The notes beneath the pieces are model-generated. The model did no database searches. It was not told where the DNA came from and was given only the letters and a program-made list of their open reading frames with translations. DNA of 64,000 nucleotides from NCBI GenBank assembly GCA_030272155.1, contig CP126191.1, forward strand, positions 5,044,501-5,108,500, read 5' to 3'. Both the position numbers and the translations under genes were made by a program. The first letter of the stretch is position 1. Every line of letters begins with the position of its first letter. Of this stretch, positions 24,028 to 42,874 are shown one piece after another. The DNA comes from Tetradesmus obliquus. Its lineage: Eukaryota; Chlorophyta; Chlorophyceae; Sphaeropleales; Scenedesmaceae.

Positions 24028-24055
24028 CAGTTTCAAAGCCTGTCAGTGGCTGCAT
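19528..24055 (-). CDS. TDBD-like and PHD-finger nuclear protein, low-complexity rich
   Basis: Five minus-strand exons, 24055-22826, 22672-22496, 22347-22223, 21916-21802 and 21339-19528, sum to 1153 codons (1152 aa). An in-frame TGA lies four codons before the chosen ATG. The first 410 residues are A/P/S-rich. At about 470-549 comes GQSITYQAIGPSIKPGCCTG...FSIECACGAFAGG...WERHLGSRCKKFTKHVV, which resembles the TDBD (Tify/Jas-binding-like) module usually found before PHD fingers in plant chromatin regulators. A PHD finger follows (about 562-632): CVYC, CSSC, FHISC, WQCGSC, that is C4HC3. The last 500 residues are A/Q-rich with short basic KRKLRSE and SRKRKAS patches that could act as nuclear localisation signals. 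Plant TDBD-PHD proteins commonly end in a GNAT acetyltransferase domain; none is visible here. A histone-reading transcription regulator is inferred. Confidence 0.75.
21678..21825 (-). repeat. Duplicated exon-donor junction inside an intron
   Basis: ACCTTGAGCTGCATCTC-x-AGGCTG occurs at about 21678-21702 and at 21801-21825. The second copy is the true end of the fourth exon with its donor; the first lies in the following intron. Between them is a further imperfect direct repeat of about 57 bp containing CATATATATGCAC. Confidence 0.8.
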
Positions 24056-25457
24056 TGCTGGCTGTCAGGGTCTACAACGGATGCCAGCAGCCTGCATGAT
24101 AAACACAAGCGGTGTCAAGACAGCAGCACCTGCAGGAAGGGCATGGGGCACAGGCCCGCTCCCATACAGCGCTGCTGCAGCGCAATACTGTAATTGCGAG
24201 TGCAGCTTGAAAGCCGCTGAAACGCTCAAGTTATCTTTATAAAGCAGCACGCTGCTTACCAAGGCGATCTACGCGCCTGTCGGGCCGCCCACCGCGGTGA
24301 TCAGATGCAGCGCACAGTGCCAGGCTGATCCCTGTTCGGTCAAAGCCGTGATCTACAGCAAGCTGACGATCATAAACACCAGCAAGCAGTTTAATCACCT
24401 GGTACAGCGTGCGTCGCACCCCAAAGCACACTCCGTTGCTTTTCAGGGAAATAACAGCAGTACAACCAAGCAGTGTACAGCCTGAGCATGTGGTTCCTAG
24501 TGAGTGCATCAGCTTCACCAAAAGCAAGCCAAAAACGGTAAAACAAGTCATAATGACCAATTACACAAGTCAAAGGTTACGCGGCATTGTCACCAGGGGA
24601 TGTATCACGTACTGCTGCTGCTTTGCTGTAGCCAACTCATAGGTCTACAAGTTGTAGACTACAACCACAGACACGACCGTATGATATGAAGAATTGCAGG
24701 TCACTCGCAACCTCAGGTGCAAATACATGTGGTAACAGCCACTGGTTTCAACAGCATTTTAGCAGAAGCACTGCCGCCTCACGCACACAATTGCAACCGG
24801 TGACCCGCAATCCTCCGCTAATGAAATCCGTTCAGTCGCACCACACCAAATTGCTGCAGCAATGCCGTATCTACGCATCTACCAGGAAAATACATGATCA
24901 TCACTGTAGCGTTGTGAGTGAGATACAAACATGGTTGACTCAAAGGGATCTGCAACCTTGACACCCGCCAGTGCAGTCACACTGTAGCAAAACTACACCT
25001 CCGCAGCACCAAGTCACGAGTCATACAAATGCATGGCATACGCAAACGGTGTAACCCTCAAAAAGCAGAATCACCAACACACACAAAGGGCGTCGTGTTG
25101 TGGTCCTGCCGGCATCATGCATACCAAGTGCTGGTGCATGCCATGCTTAGTGTGCACGTCACAGACAGCCCAGGTTGAGTCAAACCTCACCGTGAGCACT
25201 GCGAAGCACCAACTGCCGCTGTGCACCGCGGCATGAAGTGCCACGGCAGGCACACGCTGATTGCTGTGCCCTGCTTATCCAGATCCCCCGTGGGCTTCGC
25301 TGGCACTGCTGCGCATGCATCAGTGCATCTGCAGCATATCAACCACCACCCTGAACTGCCATGCTGCTGGCCCACAACAGCAGCTGCAGCACTAGGCCCG
25401 TCGAGGAGCCTACTGTAGCAGTGTAGAAGCTCCACTGCTTGAAAATGTGCATTGTTG
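24056..25457. other. Intergenic: PHD gene promoter and OTU gene 3' flank
   Basis: About 1.4 kb, with moderate GC from 24240 to 25050. It contains the TATA-like site at 24235-24244 and a short perfect inverted repeat GTCTACAA-G-TTGTAGAC at 24643-24659. No coding region was recognised. Confidence 0.6.
24235..24244 (-). promoter_or_regulatory. TATA-like element upstream of the PHD-finger gene
   Basis: CTTTATAAAG lies about 180 bp upstream of the chosen ATG at 24055. The distance suits a TATA box plus a 5' UTR of about 150 nt. It is palindromic, so it does not itself show direction. Confidence 0.4.
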
Positions 25458-26744
25458 TTAGTGTCCAATCAGCGCACGCCGCAGCTTCTTACTGCCCAGC
25501 AGCCTCTTGCTGCTCCTGCTGCCGCTGTCGCCGCCTGGGTCGCTGCTCTCGCTGCCGCTGCTGTCTTCCAAGGCTGAGCCTTCCGATGGCGACTCAGGCA
25601 CCTTCACACACAGCGAGTTGTAGTGCACCTGCAGGGCAAGACCAGCCGGCAGAGCAACAGACAGTGATGATGTTCGGGCCCACAATGCACACAGAGGCGC
25701 GAGCAACGGCTGACACCAGCATACAATCTGCCATGGAGCTGGAGATACAGCCACTGCCTCGATAGCACCAGACATGCAAATCAGTGCTGAGGCGCGTCCC
25801 CAGCCTGACTCAAACGACCCCAACCTACTCAGCCACAGCTGACAAGCAAAATGCAATCTCCCAGCCAAACAGCGCAGCGCCCCGGCCCCCCAGCACGCAC
25901 CTCTGCCCAGAAGGCCAGCCACAGCGTGCGCTCATCATACACCCTGCCAGGCGCCTGCTTTGCTTGCTGCTGCTCCTGCTGCTGCTGCAGCTGCCCCGCC
26001 TCCTGCTGGTGCTGTGCCGAGTCGATGCTGATGATGCAGTTCTCTAAGAAAGAGCTGACCACGCAGATGCGCACGTTGAACGCGTCCGCTGCCGCCTGCA
26101 GGGTGAGGTGGTCGCCCCACTCGCCCACGCTGCTCATGGAGCTGCAGCAGCAGCCGGCAGTGCAGCCAGCAGGCAACGCGGCAAGCATATTTTGTTGAGT
26201 TTGAGAGCAAACTAGACCTGCAGTGCATTGCATTTGCTACATATGTGGTTTACGTGTACACGACAGGTCAGCATATCAGGGAGCCTCCTCTGCAGGCACC
26301 TCACATACCTGGCCGCCTTGCATGAATAACCGCAGACACATACAAGAGCTGGCACACCACATGGTCGACAGTACACGAATGAATGCCCCCACGCGCCCAT
26401 CAACCTCATTGCTAGCACACCAGCCCAACTTCGAGAAGTGTACTGCTTGTCATACTGCTGCACATTCCTGCTGCTCATTACTGCTCGGCGCACCTGACGT
26501 ACTGCTGGTAGTCGGTTGTGACGTAGTCTTTGTACCGCTCAGGCTGCTGGCACAGCTGCGCCACAGCAGCCTGGCGCACCTCTGGGTGCCGCTCCTGGTC
26601 ATTCCACAGCTGGTCGGCAATGGCTCGGAACTGCAGCCATGCGGCAGGTGCAAGGAGCAAGCATACTCGGTGAACATGCTGCAGTGCAGACGCATGGTCA
26701 CGCCCAGAAAGACTGTAGATATGTTGCAGCAGCAGCAGCAGGGC

Positions 26745-26817
<73 letters not shown>

Positions 26818-27629
26818 GCACCTGGCAGTTGCCGTCGCCTTTCACGACGCGCTCCTGCAGCGCATACAGGTCCAGGCGCAGCAGCAGCCGCTGCCTGTCT
26901 TCGCTGACGTAGCTGTCCGAGAGCGGCAACACAGGGTTCACACGGGGCACCAGCTGCAGCAGGACAACAGTGGGGCAGGGCAGGCGGGGCTGCAGGTCAG
27001 GCAGTGCTGCTGCAAGCATAGCTGCAGCATGTGATGAGGGTGCAGGAGCAGCCAAGAGGCTCACAACTGGGGGGGGGGGGGGGGGGTAGCGTGCAGGCGA
27101 TGCTGGCAAGATAGCCAGCCACATCCATGCAAAGTGCAAAAGTGCAGGCATGGATGCTGGCTTTGGTGCTGTTGCAGAAGGCTACTTCTGCAGCACAGCA
27201 GCAAGCTGGCACAAACCTTTGTGACGTGGAGCGTGCGAAACAGCTTCCGGAACGCCCTGGCAGGCGCATTGCGCTTGCGCCTTGACGGCCGCACTGCACA
27301 GCAGCTGCTGCCATGTTAGACATGCGACACAAACATTCAGCAGCTGTAGCACAAGCTCCCTGCAGCGGCTGTTGTAAGCTGCTGTGCAGGACAGCAGCTA
27401 TCTGGCAGCAGGCGGCAGATTTGCATGCACACCAGCAGCAGCAGCTGCGCTCACCCAGCTTCTCCACCTCGTGCTCATGCAGCTGCAGCGCCAGCTGGCT
27501 GTCCAGGCTGGTGTCTGCCTTCTTCTGGAAGCAGGGCTGCTCATTCTCAGAGATTGCTGCAGCAATGGCTCTGTCATTGTCCAGCTGTACCTGCAGCAGC
27601 TGGCTGTAGGTGCGCTCATATGTGTCCAT
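25458..27629 (-). CDS. OTU-domain deubiquitinase (plant OTU9-12 type)
   Basis: Six minus-strand exons, 27629-27455, 27293-27217, 26953-26822, 26630-26494, 26141-25901 and 25628-25458, give 311 codons (310 aa). The chosen ATG begins MDTYERTYSQLL; the open frame continues upstream to 27689 without another ATG, so an earlier start exon is possible. The OTU domain runs from about 115 to 262: KGDGNCQFRAIADQLW with Asp124 and catalytic Cys127, RQAAVAQLCQQPERYKDYV, GEWGDHLTLQAAADAFNV, and FWAEVHYNSL with catalytic His256. This order and wording are those of the plant OTU9-12 group. A Q-rich insert lies before the His motif, and the tail after it is acidic then basic. The enzyme removes ubiquitin from substrates; linkage preference cannot be read from sequence. 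It is head to head with the USP gene. Confidence 0.92.
26727..26816. repeat. (CAG)5 followed by (CTG)23 in an OTU-gene intron
   Basis: Five CAG units (26727-26741), a 6-bp spacer, then 23 uninterrupted CTG units (26748-26816). On the transcribed (minus) strand this puts 23 CAG units starting only a few bases after the donor at 26821. The CAG and CTG blocks can pair with each other. Confidence 0.9.
27069..27086. repeat. G18 homopolymer (C18 on the transcribed strand)
   Basis: Eighteen consecutive G on the plus strand. In the OTU transcript it reads C18 followed by CAG, an acceptor-like sequence, inside the intron between 27216 and 26954. Confidence 0.95.
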
Positions 27630-28886
27630 GCCTCTAGTAGCGGCCTCTAACGCCCCAAACAAGTGTTCCTTAGGGCGTGTATCACACAATGAACGTGTAT
27701 ACTGCTTGCTTAGGTGGGCTGAAGGCTTGTCTGCATCAGGCTATTCTGTAGCCTGCACACTCAGGCCAGGTCAGCTGCACCCGTAACCGTCTTGCACACA
27801 ACGAGTGAAAAAATGTTTGTTGATGCTCTGTCCAGCACTGCAAGATCGGCGCTGTTGCTGGACCTGCGAAAGCAACGAAAGCCGAAGATGTGCTGGCGTG
27901 TTCCGGACGAAGCAAACAGTAGACCGCTTATACAAGGAAGCTTCGCACATCAACACGGTGTGCCGATATGCCGTATGCGCTACACGTGCATTGTGGCATG
28001 CAAGTGTGACTCTCACTTTCACAGCTGGCAGTGTTTTGTAGGATGTCTGCTGGTATGGTGTGATTTGTCAGTTTGCTTGCGTTGAGTGCTTAAAGCCAGT
28101 GATAACACTTTAAATGATCTGAAATGCCGGAGTTGTCACTGCAAATGGCGGCTTCGATGGGTCAAGGTGCTTGCAGCATGTCCAGGGATGCAGAGTCCAC
28201 GGTCATGAACAGCTTTTGCAGAGTGCAGCATGACTTCAAGCCTGCCACAAGCACAAATGCTTGATGAATAACAGTAGCAGGTGGGTATATTGCAAGGCTG
28301 GTGCTCTGGGTCAGCTGCAAATTCCTGTGCTCCAGTTCACTGGCAGCAGGGCCAGGCTGGCCCTGATCAGAGGATCGTGTTGCGCACGTAGGGAACTAGT
28401 GAAGCCACCAGTCACGAATCAATCCATATTACTTGTAATTAAACATATTGTTGTGTCTCATGCGGTCGGTCGCGAACTCCCAACGCATCAAGTGAGGTAA
28501 AGCATTTGCAGTGTGTGCCGAGATGACGATTTAAGGAGCCGCAGCATTGCAGAATTTGCTGCGTTTCAACGTTATTGGAAGGGATTTTCCCTTGTATACA
28601 AGCAGCCAGCGCCCGAGCCCGCCATCGCGCAAGTCCCTCGGTTTGAAACCCACGGGCCGTCAGACGTCCCGGTCACCTCTGTATGCGGACAAGATATATA
28701 TTGACTGCTTATCGTGTCACGGATGACGTAAAAACACGTTCTGCTGCGATAGTGTAGACACTGCCCCACTCCCTGACGTCCTCGGCACGTCCTCTTTGTT
28801 TCTGTGCAGCAACACATGCTGAAAGCTTAGATCGAGTGATCCCTTTAGGTGCTGGCACGGTGTGCGGTGTGCTGGCTGCAGGGGCT
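27630..28886. promoter_or_regulatory. Divergent intergenic region between the OTU and USP deubiquitinase genes
   Basis: About 1.26 kb separates the two start codons. GC falls around 28080-28520. An ATATATAT run at 28691-28699 lies about 190 bp before the USP start and could serve as a TATA element. Short ORFs in this stretch (for example 27792-28085) lack an ATG or any recognisable motif. Confidence 0.5.
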
Positions 28887-36695
<7,809 letters not shown>

Positions 36696-37726
36696 TAGGA
36701 TGCGCGGCAGCAGCGGCTTGCCGTCAATAGGTGACGGGGCGATCAGCATGCGGATGCGCCTCTGTACAGCCTGTGCAGCGCAGCAGATCCCTGCCAGCTG
36801 CTGCTTTTGCATGAAAGCACAGCAATTGCAGATGGCATTGTGGCAGGTGTGTTGGTCTTTGGGAGGAAACCAGGGTGCTGCGTTGTGCAGGGCTTGTGCT
36901 GCATTTCTAGCTGCTGGTCACTTGTGTGCAGTGTGTACAGCATTTGTGATGGCGCATAGGCTCTCGCCAACGAATGCAGAGCTTCAAAGTGCAGAGTGTG
37001 AGGGAGCACAAGTCAGGGTTGTGGAAAGGCTGCTGCCAGCAGCCATGCAATTGGCAAAGCTTTGCGAACAGTAGAACCAGACGAGTTGTGTGTGCCGTTT
37101 TGGGCACGCCTTTCTGGTGCTACCACACAGCCAGCTGGCCTATGAGGAGCATTTGACCTGTGAAGCTGCATGAAATGCAATTTGGAAAGCAGAAGCGGCT
37201 TGGGCTGCAGTTCTGCAGCTCATTGTTTTGGACTGCATGTTCATGCAAACCTCGGAGGTTGCATAGAGCATCTGTGCAGCTCAGCTTGGAGTGGCTGTGC
37301 TGACGTGGCACATTCAGCGCGTGTCATTTCGTGCAGCATTGTTATTGGCGCTCCTGACTTGGATACTTGCGCCAAGGCCAGTGCACAGCTGCTGTTTGCA
37401 GCCATCAGTGGTGAGGTTTTGTGGGGGTGCAGCAGCAGGTGGTGCTTGTGGAGTGGACGCTTACTGCAGTGCAGGGTGTGCCGAGTAAGTAATGAGCGTT
37501 TTTATGGTGATCAGTGCTTTCCTGTGGCAATGACGGCTGCAGGCGGTCGCAGCTGGGACGAGTCCGGGACAACGGTCATCACATCACCAACCCCGTAACC
37601 CTGGAGCAGCGGCATTCCTACAACACGGAGCTACGTGGCACCGAAGCGCCTGCTTCACCAACATTGAACTTGAAATGTTGCACTTTTGTGTACAGCCTTG
37701 CTGTAACACGGCGCAGATCAGGAAGG
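36696..37726. other. Intergenic region between the USP and carboxypeptidase genes
   Basis: About 1 kb between two plus-strand genes; it must hold the USP 3' UTR and the carboxypeptidase promoter. No TGTAA, TATA box or coding region was recognised. Confidence 0.55.
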
Positions 37727-40538
37727 ATGGCCTGCCACGTTCCTCTTTTCGTGCTGCTTTCGGTGTTGCTGTGCTGTTCGGCTGCTGCGAAGCCGATTCC
37801 AGAAGATTGTAAGGAGCACTGGTACACGCAAAGACTTGATCACTTCCACTGGAAGCGCACTGACGATGGACAGCAACCCATCTTCCAGCAGAGATACTTT
37901 GTGTGTGATGCCCACTGGCAAAGAACTGACCCAAAGGGTCCCATTTTCTTCTATGGTACGAAATATATGGTTTTGTTCCCCTGCCCGTGATCTGCACTGC
38001 TATGCTCTGCTTGCCGCTGAGCACAGCACGCCACTGGCAGCTGCCAGCAGTTGCTGTACTGCTGACGGTGCATCTTTTGCCTGCTGTACGCAGCTGGCAA
38101 CGAGGGCGCGCTTGAGGGGTACATGAACAACACCGGGCTCATGTTTGAAAATGCTGGGGCCTTCAACGCGCTGATCTTGTTTGCTGAGGTGCGGGGTGTT
38201 CCTTATGCACAGCAGCACGCATGGCGTTGTAGCCCCTGCCTTGCGACTCTGCACAACAGCCCACGTCAAAGGGTATTGTACTGTTGTGCCTGTGATTGTG
38301 GCACTCCCCAACAGGCACTGCCTGCACTTGTGAACACGCAGCTCAACAACTGCGCTGAATGGAAGAAACCACTGCTGGGATGTACCTCCTCACGGCTGCT
38401 CTCTTTGGGCTGCTGCTGCTTGCAGCACCGCTACTACGGCCAGACGCAGCCCTTTGGCGAGGACAGCTGGCGCACCGACCCCAGCTTCCTCACTGCGGAG
38501 CAGGCCATGGCTGACTACGCCACGCTGCTGTACAACCTCACCCAGGACTGGGGCGCAGCAGACAGGTGCGGCAGAATGCACCACGCTTATACCAATGCGT
38601 ATGCCGGCCAGCTCACTGTGCAGGCAGCTGCAATTTCCACCAAATCGGCATAGATGCGTTATATTTCCAGTTCACAAATCAGGACCTCATTCACTAGGCA
38701 CGAACCTCCTGTTTACCCCCGGCAATGACTGTTGTGCAAGCTTACGTACAGTATTACATGCACCTTTGACACCAGTGAACGTTACTGCTGGTTGCTGTGC
38801 GCATGGCCCTGTTGCAGTGCCGTGGTGGCCTTTGGCGGCTCGTACGGGGGCATGCTGGCCGCCTGGATGCGGCGCGCCTACCCGCACATCATCGCGGGTG
38901 CTGTCGCTGCGTCAGCGCCTGTGGGGCAGTTCCCTGGGGTGCAGGGCTTCGACCCCAGCGCCTTCTGGCAGGTGAGGCGGGGCATGTTTGCTGCTGCCAC
39001 TGCTGCTGCCGCTGTTAGGCCCTCAGTAGCACCATAGCAGTACCTACCTTGTGCATGGCGTGGTTTGCAAGCCAGCCATTCCAGAGTGCTACTGTGTTGG
39101 AAGGAACACACCAGAACAGCATCACCTGGCATGCTTTGCAGGCGAAAAGCAGCAGCCATAGTATGCAGCAGCTGTTGCAAAACGTTGTCAGGAGATACTT
39201 TCTTATTTCAAGACGTGCGTGGGGTGTATTTCTACACACTTGCTGGCGTGCCACGCAGTGGCTGGCTGCAGTGGTTGTCATTCAACCTCTGATTAGGGCT
39301 TTGCACGTGAACAGTCACATGCCAAGGCGTCGGCACAGCACAGGGAGGATGTCACCTGAGGCACTGACATCTCTGCTGCTGCTGCTGCTGCTGCCGCTGC
39401 TGTCAGATTGTCACTCGAGATGCCACCGCCGAAGCTGGCGCAGCACCCGACTGCGCGGACAACGTGCGGCAGGCCTTCCAGCTGCTGTTTGACTTGGGCG
39501 GCAGTGAGGCTGGGCGGCAGCAGCTGCAGCAGGCCTTCCTGCTGTGTGACCCGCTGACAGGGCAGCAGCAGGTGACTGACCTGGCCTACTGGGTGCAGGT
39601 AGGGAGGCAGCTGTGCTGCTGCTGCTGCTGCTTTTGAGCTGGCAGGTCACCTGGCGAGTTGTGCCGTTGCACGGTCTTCGTTTGTGTCGGTGTTGATGTC
39701 TGCAAGCGCACTTGAGGTAGAGATGCTTAAGTTGGCTTGCACGCAGCATGTTCAACAGGCGTTGCAACTGGAGCATATCTCCCGTGCAAGTAAAGCATTT
39801 ACGCAACATTGCAGTAACTGCATTGCACTTGCTGCTGCTGCTGATCCTGCTATGCAGTCCGCGTTTGATGCCTACGCCATGGGCAACTACCACTTTGCCA
39901 GCGACTACATGACCGGCCATGACGGCTGCACCCTGCCAGCATGGCCCATGCGGGCTGCATGCCAGCACATGACCAACAGGCCGGCGCCGTCAGCAGCAGC
40001 AGCTGCTGCCGCACCCGCAGCAGCAGGATCTCTGGCAACAAGCAGGCGCCTGCTGTTGCAGAGGGGCCTGCAGCAGCAGGCTGAGGGTGCTGCAGCTCCC
40101 TTCAAAGCCGCACCGGCCTCAGAGCATGCTGCTGCAAGTATCAAACCAAACCAGGAGCAGGATCTGCAGCTGCTGGTGAAGCTGCGCAAGGCTGCTGGCC
40201 TGATGTATAACGTGACTGGCGATGCCACATGCTTCACACTGGACATGTCAGGGCCAGGCGCAGCGAGTGTGGGTGAGTGGTGCCTGCTGCGTACATACAG
40301 CACTGGCACTGCAGCGTCATCTGAATGCTGCCAGTAGTGACAGGCTGCTGCATTGCCCTTATGAGCGTTGCCATCCGTTACGTGTTCCACAGTGCAGGCT
40401 GCACCATACCTGGATGCTGCTTGCGCACGCACCTGTGTCCAGTCCCTTGCACGGTACATCAGCCGCCGCCACAACTTCTGGCTCGCACAGCTACGCAGAT
40501 ACTGTTCGCCCAAGCTGCCGTCACTTTTGATGGCCGCA

Positions 40539-40578
<40 letters not shown>

Positions 40579-41268
40579 CTGCCTGCGCCACCAGGCCCCT
40601 GGGACTACCAGGTCTGCACCGAGTTCCTGGGCCAGGAGCTGCCCTACTTCCCTGCAGGCCCTGCCTCCATGTTCTGGGACCAGGGGCCCTTCGACTGGCA
40701 GGGGGTTGAGGAGCACTGCAGGCAGGCCTGGGGCGTGGTGCCCACCAAGTTCCACAGCCTGGTGCAGCACGGCGGAACAGACTGGCGGTGAGCGGCACAC
40801 AGTGCATTTGGCACCTCTGCAAAGGATGAGCGATGTCAGGGTGCCTCTACTGCTGCAGGATTGCTGTGATGCATGCTGTGTTGCAGCTGTCCAGGCGGAC
40901 GGTTTGCAAGCAGCGCCGGCTGCGAGTCACAGATCCTCAGTTGGCCAAACTTCACAGGATGCGTGGGATGCAGCGCTGCAGCCAGCGAATCATACTAATC
41001 CTGCTGCTGCCGCTGCTGCTGCGCTGCCTGCAGGGGCACCTCTAACATCGTCTTCAGCAACGGCCTGTACGACCCCTGGTCTGCATTCGGCGTCATGGCC
41101 AACGTGTCAGACAGCGTGGTGGCCGTGCTCATTGCTGATGGTGCCCACCACTCAGACCTGATGTATGCGCGGCCTGATGACAGCGCGGCGCTCACTGAGG
41201 CTCGCGCCACCATCATGCAGCATGTGCGGCGATGGGTGGAGGAGCACAGCCTCAGGGCAAGGGCATGA
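37727..41268 (+). CDS. Secreted S28 serine carboxypeptidase (Pro-X carboxypeptidase / DPP7-like)
   Basis: Eight exons: 37727-37955, 38094-38188, 38426-38565, 38818-38971, 39407-39598, 39858-40272, 40595-40787 and 41034-41268. Total 551 codons (550 aa). Residues 1-21 form a signal peptide ([21 protein letters not shown]). The mature start reads [12 protein letters not shown], typical of S28. Then come [29 protein letters not shown], and the nucleophile motif [11 protein letters not shown] (Ser163). Near the C-terminus are [11 protein letters not shown] (Asp486) and DGAHHSDL (His511/512), which complete the triad. Family members remove C-terminal residues after proline or N-terminal X-Pro dipeptides in lysosomes, vacuoles or outside the cell. 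An A/Q-rich insertion of about 60 residues around position 270-330 lies between conserved blocks and is absent from animal members. Several Asn-x-Thr/Ser sites fit a secreted glycoprotein. Confidence 0.93.
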
Positions 41269-42874
41269 GCTGGCAGCTGTGCAGGGCTTATGGCTTGATG
41301 GGTAACATGATGATGATGAGCTGTGCAGGGCGGCCGCCTCATGGTTGGGAGGTCTGCTGAGCAGCACTGTTGCTCGGTGCCATACAGAGCACGCTTGCTT
41401 TGCATACAACCCAACATGTGTGGTATGCAGGTTGAACTTCAAGACGGCTTGCAATCTATCCGGTGGCACCATTTCGGCTCCCAGAATTGGCGCCTGATCA
41501 GTTATGAACTTGGAGTCCGCATGCGCCCTGCGCAGGGCGAGTTTGCCGGCGGAGTCAACTTGCATGTTGAACGCATTACAGCATATGTTGGTTTGAAAAC
41601 AGCATTGTGAATGCCACTGCACTGAACAGCGCAACCGGCGAGAATATTAAGGCAATGTACAGGAGTTTTTTGACACGTGTTACACTCCTGCTTGGCTTCA
41701 TCGTGTGAGAGCGGGCTGTACAGGGCCACATTGATTTCTTTGCAAGCGGCGCCCGTTGCCGCCTTTAGGACTGATTCTGTTTGAAAGGAAAAACAACAGC
41801 CAGCTGGTTACATTCAACATTCACCATCTGGTGGCTGCAGGCAGCCATGGCCAACTTTGTTTATTTGGCACCCAAACAGTGCAAGTACACAATGTGGGTC
41901 GCTGTCAATGGACACAACTTGTGCCATGGCATGCCATGCGCAGCAATTGCAACTGCTGCACGAGGCACACGCAAGCTTGATTGAGGAAACCATATCAGGG
42001 CAGGAGCGAAATGCGGCCCCTTGGCCCTCTACGAACGTGATGCACAATGACATCAGAGCTGCTACTGTACAAAACGTGTGCAACAACGTCTGGCAATGAG
42101 CAGCGCAGCAATGCACTGGCGCTGGTAAGAATCCGTAGCATCAGCAGCCAGCTGCACTGAACCTGAGGCTGCACCAAACCAGCGCCGACTGCTGCATCAG
42201 ACACAACACGTGCACTCAGCACACGCGTGGGTGTGCTCAGCCAGCCACTACCACGGATGTATGCTGAAGCCATCACATTGCGCATGCATGCATGCAAGCA
42301 CATTGGACGTTGTGGACTGCACCAAACAAGCGTACAAAGGTGTGCATTTTGTGCTCCACCCAGGAGCCATGGTACACAATGCGGCGAAGAAACCTGATGC
42401 GCACGCTGTCACAGTGGTGCCAGTCACACAACTGGAAGCTGCAGACTGCACGAACATGCGTTGCCAGAACCCACACCCCCTGCCTACCCTACACTGCCAC
42501 TGCTGCTAGAGCATGCGTATCTCAACGCTTGCTAGAGGTGACACAACTGTCAGTCAGACGTACTGCCGCCATTTCCCTGCCCTACCAGCGCTGCAGACGC
42601 ACACAGGTGCACCCACAGCACCTCACCCACCCCCATCCCTTCCGTTTCTTCTCAGCCACACCGCCACCAACCCAACCAACACCAGCTCCCAACCCATTGC
42701 AGATCACACCCCACACACAAGTCGGGCTGCACTGCTGCAACCAACCATCACGGCACACATTACAACCAAGTTTGGATGCATGGTTACCAGCACGTCGACG
42801 AGCGCAGCAGAAACTGTGCGCCGCTCAACATTAACACACCACTTGTGTGACGTGCTACATCCTGCTGCTGCTGC
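41269..42874. other. Intergenic region between convergent genes
   Basis: About 1.6 kb. Apart from a minus-strand TGTAA at 42764-42760 nothing distinctive was seen. Several ORFs of 70-180 codons overlap here in different frames with no family likeness; 42600-42720 is C-rich. Confidence 0.6.
42760..42764 (-). promoter_or_regulatory. Candidate TGTAA polyadenylation signal for the patatin-like gene
   Basis: TTACA on the plus strand, 111 nt after the minus-strand stop at 42875. The spacing is reasonable for a 3' UTR. Confidence 0.45.
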
